Assembly (NCBI GenBank): GCA_025201345.1
Contig: JAIXMG010000014.1
Coordinates: 682,001 to 746,000, forward strand
DNA length: 64,000 nt
Source: Thamnidium elegans
Lineage: Eukaryota > Mucoromycota > Mucoromycetes > Mucorales > Mucoraceae
Direction of reading: 5' to 3'
Shown: piece by piece, positions 34,066 to 46,061 of the stretch
Layout of the letters: every line of letters begins with the position of its first letter
Position numbering within the stretch: position 1 is the stretch's first letter
Translations under genes and position numbers: made by a program
Notes under the pieces: model-generated
The model's input: the letters and a program-made list of their open reading frames with translations, nothing else
Database searches by the model: none
What the model was told of the DNA's origin: nothing

Positions 34066-35504
34066 AATAAAAAAATAAAAAAGAGAATTTACCATCTTCA
34101 TAACTAGTATCTTTATAAACAACAAGAATACGTCTTGGTATATGTCCAAGCCTATTTTCCCATTCAACATTTAATATTCTATCCACAATAGTCCATTCAA
34201 TTGGTATTTCGTTAGTTGCTATACTAGGATTTTCTTGTCTCTTTTTAATATAGGCTCTGTGAGCAGAAGGATGAGCTCCTTGCATCCAGCTATCAGAAAC
34301 CCAATTTGTATGACGATAAGAAAGGTTTTTCCATTTAATTAAGCATTCCTTCTTGTTATTGACTACTCTTTCGCCTACAATTAAACCAGGTGCTGTTCCA
34401 AATGTGACACATTCAATACACTTCCCATTATTATAGAATTCAACAAAATCCAAATCATCTATCTTATTAGCTAAACTAGAAGATACACCAGGCTTAATAC
34501 AGTCCTTATGAAATGCTCTAAAACAGATATAACATCGAAACAGTATCGTATTCGACTTATCGACACTACTCGTATAGCATTGATTACATTTTGTATTTTT
34601 TTGACATTTAACACAGGTTAATTCACCATTATCAAAATAAGAATTAGATAAAGAAGGTAAACAACTGTTGTGTATAACACATGAACAGGTATTACAAAAC
34701 AATAATCGACACCTTTTACTTTTAGGACCAATAGGTACATCCAATATACCAATATAACTTCCAGGTTTATAGCAACGATAGCAGCGGCTAGAGTGGTATT
34801 GAATTATATTTTGATCGGTAGGAATAGGTACACGACATGTATATTCTATATGATGACTCTTTTGATCAAGTAAAGATGATGAAGGATAAAATTCACTTTC
34901 AAATGATTGAGATCGTTTAACTACCCGACCACTTCTCGAAATAATAGATATCTCAGTATTTTCCTCTGATTCACCAACTTCTTCTTCTGATTCATATTCT
35001 TCAGAGCTAATAGTTGTACTAGAAGTATCTTGATTGTAATCATCATTTTCTAATTGAAATCGTACTTTCTTTTTAAGCTCGGGTTGCGTTTGAGATAAGT
35101 GTAATCTTTTTTTGGTTCCTGGGTCTTGTTGGCGAAACTGGTGTAACTCAAAATTCTCGATTAATTTCTTATTGGCACCATCAAAGTTACTGTATGGTAT
35201 CTATCAAAAATTTTATTAGCTTATAAGTTTAAAGGGGGAGGTTATTATTTATTCACCTTTTCAATTTGGCCATCTTTAAACTCTACAATATAACTGACGC
35301 GTCCTGTTTCTGAAGTTATTCTACTTTTGATGGTCTTTATTGAAGTTGGATAATTCCATGGTAACAGCTTTACTTTAATCGGTTGAAACTTTTCTTGTAA
35401 CTCCTAAAAAACACAAAAAAAAAAACAGTTTAACATGCCATAATGTATCGATGATTTTTTTTATATCAACTTACTTCACGAGTTATAGTATCGTAAACTT
35501 TCAT
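29725..35504 (-). CDS. MIT1: Mit1-like chromodomain/PHD SNF2 chromatin remodeller
   Basis: Exons 35504-35475, 35403-35257, 35200-34093, 33997-33763, 33701-31937 and 31872-29725 give 1810 residues. Residues about 215-300 form paired Cys/His zinc fingers of PHD type (CNTCSCVIHNSC, LTCVKCQKNTKCNQC, CYICFRAFHKDC). About 340 is a chromodomain core (LIKWKNLSYRHTNWV). From 507 the SNF2 ATPase follows: LADDMGLGKT (Walker A), MVVDESQRLKN (DExx box), LTGTPLQNN, then LLFSTMTRTLDVLEDY, STRAGGVGINLASADT and AISRAHRIGQ. This order fits fission yeast Mit1, the remodeller of the SHREC silencing complex, and CHD3 relatives. The last exon adds about 715 residues, mostly Gln-rich with very long Gln and Asn runs. 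The exon 5/6 join preserves frame, so this tail belongs to the gene. It acts in the nucleus. Confidence 0.88.
30030..30330. repeat. Trinucleotide runs coding poly-Asn and poly-Gln
   Basis: On the coding (minus) strand a CAA/CAG run (about 33 Gln codons, plus positions 30232-30325) is followed by a mixed AAT/AAC run broken by Asp codons (about 30055-30231). The codons are mixed, so the run is partly under protein-level selection or old. Length is likely to vary between strains. Confidence 0.9.
34029..34063. repeat. (AC)n microsatellite in a Mit1 intron
   Basis: About 17 AC units lie in the intron between exons 3 and 4 of the Mit1-like gene. Confidence 0.9.
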
Positions 35505-35891
35505 AATGTTTTCTTTATTCTTTCTTTATGAGTGTTTTGTTTTTTAAAAAAGAAGAATACTACGTCGCGTCCAAAAAAAAAAAAAAAAAAAAAAAAACTC
35601 TTTTTTTGGTAATGGGAACAACAGTCACGGTGGTGATTTTTTTAAAGGAGGGATAGAACAATGTAGTGTATTTAACATAAAATTCGATGTTGCACTAAAT
35701 TATAGGAGAGAAAAAGAGGGTGAAAAGATTGTAATAAATGCATGTTTTTTATGTACATCTTATAAATACAATATCCTTTTTTTTTTTTTTTCTTTTTTTT
35801 TCTTTTTTTTCTTTCTCTTTATATTTATTTCTTCATACTTATATATAAAAATAAACCTAAAAAAAAAAAGAGAGATTGTGTGTGTATTTCA
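35505..35891. other. Divergent promoter between Mit1-like and chitin synthase genes
   Basis: The two large genes start on opposite strands 387 bp apart. The stretch holds a run of about 25 A at 35573-35597 and long pyrimidine tracts (T8C repeats, about 35777-35820) upstream of the chitin synthase start. Confidence 0.5.
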
Positions 35892-36339
35892 ATGCAAGAC
35901 GATTCACGTATAGATTTGACATGCTTATTAAGCCATGGTCAGCAACAGCCACCTACTGAGGATAGTATCACAAATTTACTGTCTAGTAGATTTAAGCGTA
36001 ATCAACCTTATACTCGTATTGGTCACTCTAATTTGATCGTAGTAAATCCGTATCAACCATTAGAGATTCTTAATGATGCTACATTGAAATCGTATGCTGA
36101 TATTGGTTATAGAAATGTTGTAGAAAACAAGTCGTTTATGCAGCCCCATGTTTACGATTTGGCTGCGAGGGTTTATTTCCATATGCGTAGAACGGGTGAA
36201 GATCAAAGTATTATACTAAGGTAAACAAAAAAGCTTCTCAGTCGGGGTTAGGATTTTAATAGAGAGATTGAGAGTATACTATAGGAAGAAAGGGGGGGGG
36301 GGGGTTTTGTGGGGGAGGGGGGAGATGTATATTTATATT

Positions 36340-36373
<34 letters not shown>

Positions 36374-39300
36374 CGTGTATATAATAAGGGCAATTGTATA
36401 ATTGGACATGTAAATTAAAATTATTATTTTTAACTAGTGGTATTACTGGTTCTGGTAAGAGTACAACTAGATCACATATTCTAAGTCAAATCCTTTTATT
36501 ATCAACACATTCTAAAAAGGAAACAAAGTTACAGCAACAAATTCAAAATTCACTTGTTATCCTTGAAGCATTTGGTAATACACGAACTTTACAAAATTCG
36601 TCCGCTTCAAAATATGGTATTTTTCAAGAACTTCAATTTTCTGAAAGAGGTCGTATTCTCGGTGCAAAGACTTTAAGTTATGCTTTTGATAAATCTCGTG
36701 TGACACTCATTCCAAAGGAAGAAAGATCTTTTAATGTATTTTATTCTCTTTTGGCTGGTACAAGCCAAGATGAGCAAGTTGCTTTACATTTAAATTTTCC
36801 TCCTGAATCTTTTAATTATCTTGCGCAATCAAAGACAATTAAAGTACCAGAAATTAATGATGAAATAGCTTTTGCTGATCTCAAGAGTTCTCTTAAAGTG
36901 TGTGGATTTAAAGCAAAGACTGTAACTCAAATATTTCAATTGTTGGCTGCTATTTTACATTTAGGTAATCTACAATTTCAAGATGATCATGATAATGGTA
37001 ACCAAGCTCAAGAGGCTTGTTGTGTTAGAAATCACGACGTATTAGAAACTGTCTCTGTTATTTTGGGTGTTTCTCCTACTAAGCTTGAACAATCACTTAC
37101 ATACAAGTTAAGATTAATACGTAAAGAACTTTGTACCATGTTTTTAAATACACAAGGTGCTACTGAACAAAGAGACGCATTATCAAGAGCTCTTTATCAC
37201 GTATTGTTTCTTTGGATTGTTGAATCTTTAAATACAAAGATTTGTTATAGCGATGGTGAACCTGCTAACTTTATTGGTATCCTAGATCAATTTGGTTTTC
37301 AAAATTTCAAGTCAAATGGGTTCGAAGAGTTTTGTGCGAATTTTGCAAATGAACGTGTAAATCAATTTATTATAGATCAAAGGTTTAATGATTCTGAAGG
37401 TCTTAATGGGGCAATGATACGTGATGGTGTACCTATTCCTAAATTAAATGTGCTTGATAACTCTGCTTGTCTTGAACTTTTAATCGGTAAAGAACAAGAT
37501 ACTATGCGTGATATAAACAAGTCTGCAGCATTAGGTTTAGGTGGTATTATAGGAGCAATGGATCGAGACTGTGCTAAATATCAAACTGGTGCTACTGATG
37601 CTACAAATGCAAACTTTTTAGCAAATGTACAACGTACCTATGGGTCTCATCCATCCTTTTCAAAATCTGGTCATGCTTATTCATTTGGTATAAATCACTT
37701 TTCGGGTAATGTTCATTACACCGTCGATTGCTTTTTAGAGAAAAATTTAGATGATCTTTCACCAGATTTTGTTAGTTTGCTACGTGATAATAGTACCAAT
37801 AGCTTTGTTTCTACTTTATTTGAAAGCTCTGCTATGGCTACTGAATCACATCCTAAAGACGATCGTACAATTGTCAAAGCTCAATTAACAAGTAAGCCTA
37901 CTCGTGCTCCTTCTATGAAACGGCCCAATAAACGCCGTAATAATACAGTAAGAGACCCAAATTCTGCTATTCCAGAAACGGGTGAACCAGATGCAGATGA
38001 AATTAGAAAACAAAAACTAATTCATGACGCAGAAGATGCTTATCAAAACATGCAAGTTACTACAGTTATGGATCAATTATATATGACATTACGTGATTTA
38101 TTCTATAGTATGTCAGATACTCGTATTTACAATATTATTCATATTCGACCAAACGATACGCAATCTGGTGATGTATTTGATCCGAAACGAGTGAAGGCTC
38201 AAGTTCGTTCATTTTTGTTAGCTGATTTGACTTTTAAAAGTACAATAGATTATGCAAATTATTATAATTTTGGTGAATTCTTGGTACGATATCAAAGTTT
38301 TGCTAGATCTTTACAGGTCGATCAAACTAAATCTGAAAGAGATCAAGTTGATAATATAAAGACTGTTATGAATTGGAATGAATCTCAAGCTTTTATGGGT
38401 CACGATATGATCTGGTTCTCATATGAAACTTGGAAAGAATTAGAAGATGGTTTACGTATCGTTGAAAAGGAAGAACGTGATCGTGCTAAAGGCCTTGATG
38501 CTAAACAAGAATTACCACATCATAATGAGCAACATATGCTAAATAATCCTGCCTCATCTACTGCTGGTGCTGTTGCTGGTGCTGCGGCTGCTGCTACTTC
38601 TGCTGCCGTACCTGCAGGTTATTATCAAGAAGATCATTTATTACCTCCTAATGCCGGATATATGACAAACATGAGTCCTGGTAGAACATTTGATGGTGCT
38701 AGTTACATGGATAGTGAAGATGGTATGAAGCGTGATAATGAAGGAAGTCAATGGGGAGAAGAATCTGAATGGGGAATGAAGGGACTATCAGACGGGTAAA
38801 AAAAAAAAAACTTGGATTATACTATTATTTATAGAATTTTAACTCCTTAAAAAAAAATACTAGATTTGGTCCAAATATGGATATGAGTAAAATGGTAGAA
38901 GATTATCATACGCCACAGCATGAGTCTGTAGAAGAAATGCCTATTACAGCTGTACGTATATGGTGGATTCGATTTGTTTGGCTTATGACATGGTGGATTC
39001 CTTCTCCCTTTTTACGTTGGTTCGGTAAAATGAAACGAGAAGACGTGCAAATGGCATGGCGTGAAAAAGTGACACTTTGTATTATTATTTTCTTTTTTTC
39101 GGCTATTACTATTTTTGTTATTGTTGGTCTTGGTGAAGTTATTTGTCCTGGTACAAGAAATATGTATTCAAGCGCAAACGTACAAGCTCATGGTATCCCT
39201 GATGATATGTATGTTAGTGTACGCGGTCATGTTTATGATATTACAAATTTCGCAAAGAGTCAACATGGCGCTTCCGCTTATATTGGTACGCCAGATTTAA

Positions 39301-42240
39301 TGTCTCAAGTGGCTGGTTTAGATGTTTCTTACTCTGTACCTCCTCCTTTAACTGTTGCTTGTGCTGGTTTAGTTAATTCAGCTAATATCAAAATCATCCC
39401 AAATAATACAATTGTATTAGCAAACTTCGTTCATAATTCGGGTGATCAACGTACTGTACCTACTTTACCCAAATTAGCTGATCCTCGTTGGTATTGGGAT
39501 TACTTTATTCCTACTATGACACTTTATAGAAAGGGTAAAGTTGTAGTTCCTGTAAATCAACTCTATGAAGATTATCAAAGTTGGAGTCGTTTAGCACTCG
39601 CTATCAATGGTAAAGTGTATGATATCAATGATTATATGTCTACAAGCAAAATATTTGATTCTGGTTCTACTGCTACCGATTATCATTTCTTGAATCCAAC
39701 CGTAGAAGAAATATTCACTAAATTTAGCGGTACTGATGCAACTGATAAATGGAATCAATATCGTGGCTCCATGACTCCTGAAGAACAAGAAATGAACTTG
39801 AACTGCCTTAACAATTTCTTTTATATTGGTGACGTTGACGAACGTGATTCTGCTCGTTGTATGTTTACCAATTATATGCTTTTGACTGCTGCTGTTCTTA
39901 TGTGTTTTGTTATTGTGGTGAAATTTTTAGCTGCTCTTCAGTTTGGTGGTGCGCCTACACCTGAAGATCATGATAAATTTGTTATTTGTCAAGTACCTTG
40001 TTATACAGAAGATGAAGAATCGTTAAAAAAGACAATTGATTCTTTAACTGTTATGAATTATGACGATAAACGTAAATTGCTCTATATTATTGCTGACGGT
40101 ATGATTATGGGTAGTGGTAATGATAGGCCTACACCTCGTATTGTATTAGATGTCCTTGGTTATGATACAAAGAATGATCCAGAGCCTTTAATGTTTAAAT
40201 CGATTGGTGAAGGTTCAAAACAATTGAATTATGGTAAAGTCTATTCCGGGCTTTATGAATGTGAAGGTCATGTTGTTCCTTATGTTGTTATTGTTAAAGT
40301 TGGTAAAGCATCTGAACGTGCTAAACCTGGTAATCGTGGCAAACGTGATTCTCAAATGATTTGTATGAACTTTTTAAATAAGGTACATTTTGATAGTGAA
40401 ATGACACCTCTGGAGTTGGAAATGTATCATCAGATTAAAAATGTAATTGGCGTCAATCCTTCATTTTATGAATATATTCTTATGGTGGATTCTGATACTG
40501 AAGTAATGTCTGATGCTTTAAACCATATGATCTCTCGTATGTTACATGATGGTCGTATTATTGGTCTTTGTGGTGAAACTAAATTGGTCAATGAAGATAG
40601 ATCTTGGACTACTATGATTCAAGTATACGAGTACTATATTTCCCATCATCTTGCAAAGGCTTTTGAATCCTTATTTGGTTCTGTTACTTGTTTACCTGGT
40701 TGTTTCTGTATGTACCGTATCCGTACGCCTGTCAAAAATGAACCACTTATTATCTCTCCCAAAGTTATTTATGATTACTCTGATAATCATGTTGATACGT
40801 TACATAAAAAGAACTTGCTACATCTTGGTGAAGATCGTTATTTGACTACTTTAATGATGAAACACTTCCCTCAATATAAGATGAAATTCACTGCGCATGC
40901 TCAATGTAAGACTGTTGCTCCTGATCGTTGGCAAATTCTTTTATCGCAACGTCGTCGTTGGATTAATTCTACGATTCATAACTTGTTTGAAGTAGTTTTA
41001 CTTCCAGATCTTTGTGGCTTCTGTTGTTTCTCTATGAGATTTGTCGTATTGATTGATTTGATCGGTACCTTAACTTTACCTGTTTCCGTTATTTACTTGG
41101 TTTATCTTATCTATGTGATTGCTTCTAAGACAGGTCCTATTCCTATCTTAGCTTTATGTATGTTGGCTGGTATATATGGTTTACAAGCCATTTTATTCAT
41201 CTTGAAGCGTCAATGGCAACACATTGGTTGGATGATATTTTATATCTTGGCTATTCCAGTGTTTTCCTTCTTTTTACCCATTTATTCGTTCTGGCATTTT
41301 GATGATTTCTCTTGGGGTAATACACGTGTCGTTGTTGGTGATAAAAAACAAAAGAAGATTATTGTCGCTGATGATGAAAAGTTTGATGAAAAGATGATTC
41401 CTCTAAAGAAATGGAGTGTTTATGAACAAGAACTTTGGGAATTAGGCTCTACCGGTAGTAAAGAGACTGGTGTTACTGGTAATACCTACAAGAGTTACCA
41501 AACTCATGGTTCTCGTGGTAATCAATCTGGCATGTATGACAGTCGTACTCAGTATGGTGGAAGTCAAGCTGGCGGTGAATACGACTACTATAGAGATACT
41601 AATGTAGGTGGATTTGAGAAACGTGGTGGCAATCGATCACAAAGTCCGATGGGATTCCAAGGTTCTGTTATCGGTGGATCAGAATATGGGGGAGCAGCTA
41701 CGCAAGATTTTATGATGACACCACCTATGCCAAGAGGATCTCAAGCTATGTCAGTACATAGTTTTGGACCTGATTACGCAGCTAGTGGTCATATTACTCC
41801 TATGATGGGTGGCGGTAATGGCAGTATGATGTACGATAGATCTAGTGGTATGATGGGTGGAAGTATGATGGGCGGTCAACCTCATATGATGATGCCAGGA
41901 AACCAAAGTGAATATGAAATGCCTATTAGACCCATGAGTCAATTCTCTATACCATTATCACAAGGTGGTATGCAACCTATGACACCTCCCGGTTTTCCAA
42001 CCGATGAAGAGATTTTATCAGAAATTAGAAACATCCTTCAAACAGCCAATTTGATGAGTATTACCAAAAAACAAGGTAAAAAAAAAAAAGAAGGATATTA
42101 TCAATATTATTTACTTGTATATTAACTCTTTTTTTTTTCTAGTTCGAGAGCAACTTAGTGCATTCTTTGGTTTTGACATGACGCCTAAAAAGGAATATAT
42201 CAATACTAGCATTGAATACATTTTACAAGGACGTCTTTAA
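35892..42240 (+). CDS. Chitin synthase with myosin-motor-like domain (class V type)
   Basis: Exons 35892-36220, 36438-38795, 38864-42075 and 42143-42240 give 1998 residues. The first 750 or so form a myosin-like head: P-loop GITGSGKST (about 110-118), a switch I-like NSSASKYGIF, and LDQFGFQNFKSNGFEEFCAN at the switch II position. A cytochrome b5-like fold follows (VSVRGHVYDITNFAKSQHG, about 1010), flanked by membrane segments near 970 and 1245. The catalytic domain has VDSDTEVMSDALN, LPGCFCMYR, LGEDRYLTT and the product-site motif QRRRWINSTIHNL (about 1588), then several membrane helices. A Gly/Met-rich tail and a DEK-C-like end (EEILSEIRNIL and VREQLSAFFGFDM) close the protein. It makes cell-wall chitin at the plasma membrane, with the head aiding vesicle delivery or tethering. 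The first intron is 217 bp and carries G runs. I chose ATG 35892; an upstream GTG is unlikely. Confidence 0.95.
36290..36375. repeat. G-run and (TA)n(TG)n tract in chitin synthase intron 1
   Basis: A run of about a dozen G is followed by TTTTGTGGGGGAGGGGGGAG and then alternating TA and TG dinucleotides. On the transcribed RNA this could form a G-quadruplex, which is unusual in such an AT-rich sequence. Confidence 0.8.
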
Positions 42241-42467
42241 TTAATTATTTATTACTATTTTATACACATACACAGCATTTTCTTCTTCATATAATCAGCA
42301 CTCACACTCACACACATACAAAAAAAAAATAACATTTTTTAATTATAAAAAGTAAAAAAAAAAGGCTCACTTATTTTTATAAATCCGCTCTTTTTTGTTT
42401 CATTTGTTTTCTATTTTTCTCTTCTTTTTTTTTCTTTTTTTTTTTTTTACTTCTTTTGACATTAACA
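42241..42467. promoter_or_regulatory. Intergenic region upstream of the ankyrin gene
   Basis: Pyrimidine-rich sequence, mainly T and C runs, lies in the 100 bp before the start at 42468. It serves as chitin synthase 3' flank and ankyrin gene 5' flank by position. Confidence 0.4.
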
Positions 42468-43709
42468 ATGTTGCCTACTAATGACACTAAAAAAGAAAAG
42501 TTAAAAGAAAACTTGTTAGGTCTTCATTGGGCATCTATTACTGGCAATGTCGGTAAACTATTACACTTTTATTTATGTAAAAAAAAAAATTGCTTATCGT
42601 AACACGCTCTCTTTTAGGACTAGTAAAATTCGCTCTTGACCATGGTGTTCCTATTGACTCGGTTGTAAACGGGTTTGTACCTTTACAAGTTGCTTGTATT
42701 AATGATAATAATATTGCTGTGGTTCAATACCTTATTGACCGAGGTGCTAGTGTCAATATGCAAAAGTAAGAAATGTAATGTGTGTGTGTGTGTCATTTTT
42801 TTGACTCGCTTTTTTTTCCTTAGGTGGTCGAAGAAACATAGTACGGACAAGGCACAAGCAGTACAAAGAGCAACTGGGTCTACGGCACTTCATGTTGCTT
42901 GTGCAAATGGATGTATTCGTATTGTAGACTTGTTAATAAGAAATAATGCTCGAGTAGATATTAAAGATAAATACGGGTCAACACCATTAGATATCGCACA
43001 AGCGAAACATGAGACTGAAATTATTAACCTATTAAAGGCAGCAAAAACTCCACCACATGACGAATATAGACATAAAAAAGATCATAAGTATTCGATTAGA
43101 AGACCTAGTTTACCTTCTATTATGGAATGCAAGCGTATACCTTTTACCTTGACACAAAAGGACTCGAGACGGAGTTTCTCTGGTGCGCACAGACCCTCTA
43201 TAGACGAAATTGTCACACCTGATAATAATAAAAGTTCGCTTAGTATACCTCTATCTATGTCTTCGAATTCATCTGATGAATCCTCTCATGTCGCACCTAC
43301 TTCTCCATCAAGTTTCGGTGATAGCTTAAATTCGGATGCTAATTTTGATTGGTATGGTTACGGTGTTATTAATAACTATGACGACGAGAACTATTTATTG
43401 TCTCTGGAAAGACGAGTTTTTAATTTAGAATTAAATCAAGATGGAAACCTTGAAAGACATTCACAAGAACTAGCTCAAAAATCACATGATCAAACTTCTT
43501 CTGATGACGAATTAGATGATGATGAAAGATATCAAAATGAACCTTTATCTTATATATATAATATGGATCAACCTGAAATGAAGAGAAATTGGTTCGGTGG
43601 ATTTGGTAAAGAACCTGTTAGACATTCACTTGATAATCACCGTAAACATGATTTTGATAATCGAACTGGATTTTTTTCAAGATGGACTCCTGCATGGTCA
43701 AAGAAATGA
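42468..43709 (+). CDS. Ankyrin-repeat protein of unknown function
   Basis: Exons 42468-42552, 42618-42765 and 42824-43709 give 372 residues. The first 140 or so hold three to four ankyrin repeats: LLGLHWASITGNVGLVKFAL, then GFVPLQVACINDNNIAVVQY, then GSTALHVACANGCIRIVDLL, then GSTPLDIAQAKHETEIINLL. The rest is Ser-, Asp- and Glu-rich and probably disordered, with SRRSFSGAHRPS-like phosphorylation-prone sites and a Trp-containing end (GFFSRWTPAWSKK). No signal peptide or membrane segment is seen. Proteins of this layout occur in Mucoromycota and other fungi, but I cannot name a function. It follows the chitin synthase in the same direction with its own start. Confidence 0.88.
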
Positions 43710-43858
43710 TGGTTAGACTCCTTAACACACACACACACACAGAACCAATTGTAAATAATTTTGTAAATAAAGAATGCTCCTTAATAAAATTTAGATATGC
43801 ACACTTTCTCCTTTTATATATATATATATATATATATTGTTATTATTAAATATTTTAG

Positions 43859-44560
43859 CAATTTTCGGAAGTAACAAAGAGATGTTTAAGTTCACGAGGT
43901 GCGTCAAATTGAGGCATCATAACCTCTAAAAAGTGAATCTTGTTTCTTTAGTTACTTGTTTCGTTATCTTTTCGAATTCAGCTCTCGTTTTTACATTGTC
44001 TTCAAATCCAATTTAAGATGGCTGTTTACAATTAGCTTGATTTTGTTCCAAATGATCACCAAAGAATCCAAATGCCTTATTATACTCCCACATTTGATAA
44101 TTGTTGTAGGATCGTCGAGGTTCATGAATTAGTTTCTCAATAAGGTAGCCAGCATTATTCAATAAGAATACAACTGGTGTTAATCCATGTCGAATATAAA
44201 CTGAAATCTCTCGAGCAGTTAATTGAAAGGGTCCATCTCCGACAAATAAGTAAACAATACGTCGACTGTCTGCCATACTTGCACTTACTGTATATCCAAT
44301 AGATCCCCAAATAATTTGGCTGATAAATGTAACTCCCTTTGGGCTATCCGTATTAAATACACCAAGCTCAGTTGTTCCTGTTTCTGCTATAACAATACTA
44401 TTAGGTGCAATATAATAAGATATCTTGTTCCAAAGATAGTTACGTGTAATATACTGATAGTTAAATGAACTATGGATCTCAAAAAAATCAGTAACTATCA
44501 TCCGACCACACAGGATTTCCTTGACAAACCAGTTGGTAACAATACTTAGAAACAACGTCT
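43859..44560 (-). pseudogene. Pyruvate decarboxylase, C-terminal fragment, broken
   Basis: The minus-strand frame from 44555 to 44013 matches the thiamine-diphosphate-binding C-terminal part of pyruvate decarboxylase: IAETGTTELGVFNTDSPKGV, FISQIIWGSIGYTV, YLFVGDGPFQLTAREISVYI, then TPVVFLLNNAGYLIEKLIHE and RSYNNYQMWEYNKAFGFFGD. A stop comes soon after. Beyond it, in a shifted frame, the family's end is still readable down to 43859 (TRAEFEKITKQVTKE, then EVMMPQFDAPRELKHL). The N-terminal two thirds are absent. Working copies would convert pyruvate to acetaldehyde in fermentation. This fragment cannot, and it also has GDGP and NNAG where GDGS and NNDG are usual. It looks like a partial gene duplicate. 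Confidence 0.85.
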
Positions 44561-46061
44561 TTTACAATATTTGGGTTTATACTCTACTTGCAGTATGGTT
44601 GAGACAACGGGATGAACGGGGGGTACTGTGATCCGTCTTTTTACAATTCTTACAAATTGAATTTGGGTGATCTTAAACTATAACTTTTTTAGCAATCTTT
44701 TTTGAAGCTTTTGTAGCAAAAGAAAAATTAATCAAAGGGAGGCCACTTGTCCAAACTTTATTAGAAAATAAAACATTAGTAAACAAAAGCTTACGTATAA
44801 TTTTTTTTTTTTGTCGGCCCAGTCTTCTTCATAAAGGCTACATTTATGATAATCTTTAGAATAACAACCTAATTGATCACATTCTTTATATCGTACATCT
44901 AATATTATGATATATAGGTTTGGTATAAATGATGTAAATTATATTGCAAAGCTATGTATATACGTACCCGCGTATTCAATATACGTTTCTTCTGATCTTC
45001 TTTTCGCAAATACGCTCGCTTTTTTTTTCTGTAATAACTGTTTTATACATAGGTATATGACAAAAGTATACGTCTGTAAATTACAGAAAAAAAAACTGGA
45101 AGAAAGCGAAGAAAAAAAGAGGGAGTGATTATGTTGACAGCATTCAAAATGATGATCAGGTCCCCAAGATCCGTATATGCAAATTTATTTTTTTGAAGTC
45201 CAGTTTCAAGCTAAAAGATGGTATGTATATTATGTAGCTGTGACACCGTCCACCTTAATTACTCGAGATGCATTATATTGGTTAAAACGTATACGGCAAA
45301 GACGTAATGGAAGGAATATTGGATTGTTTATTTTTTTGTATTAAGTGTAAACTTTATTGATTAATTAGATAGACTAAGACTAAAACAAGTATTCAGGCAA
45401 GAAAAGCTGGATAATTGAACCCCATTGCTGTGTCATGAAGGTAAGATTTAAAATTATTGATAGCGTTATTATGATCTTGTTAAAAATTTTGATAAATGGC
45501 TACGTTAGACTAGAGTTTCTCATGAACAACACAATGCCAGTGCTATTTCCAAAGGGTGGAGAAAGCAGTTCCGACCATTACAAATATGTCAGTAGATAAC
45601 GGCTTCATCTTGTTTGAACGGGATGGAGTTGTCGTACTTGATATGCATGTCAAAGCAGTCCAGACAGAGAGATTGTTAGGAAACTAGTTTTGCAGCTCTA
45701 GCAACTTGAATATATCAGACCAGTGGTTCCATTTTTGATCACAACCTACTATCATATGAAAGAGGACTTCCAAACAGTCCAAGATACAGAGGATACAAAT
45801 AGGAAATCAAATATTGGGTTGTGAAAGTCAGTGTATCTTATTACGTGAAGTATATCTTTTACGTTCTTATTATCTTCCTTTACCAATGAGAAACTTAATT
45901 CGACAATTTACCTGACCTTGAAAACTCAAGATTAACTGTAAAGTAAAAATTAGAAACAACTGAAAGAATGACCCTTTTTAAGACCATGTCGCATATAAAA
46001 GAGGGGGGAATAAATATGGATATTTATTTACTATTATTATTTATTATTGTATATTGTTTTT
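44561..46061. other. Long region without a recognised gene
   Basis: No frame with recognisable content was found; a 73-codon plus-strand frame at 44907 looks random. The region lies between the pyruvate decarboxylase fragment and the 3' end of NOT4 and may hold old transposon sequence. Confidence 0.4.
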
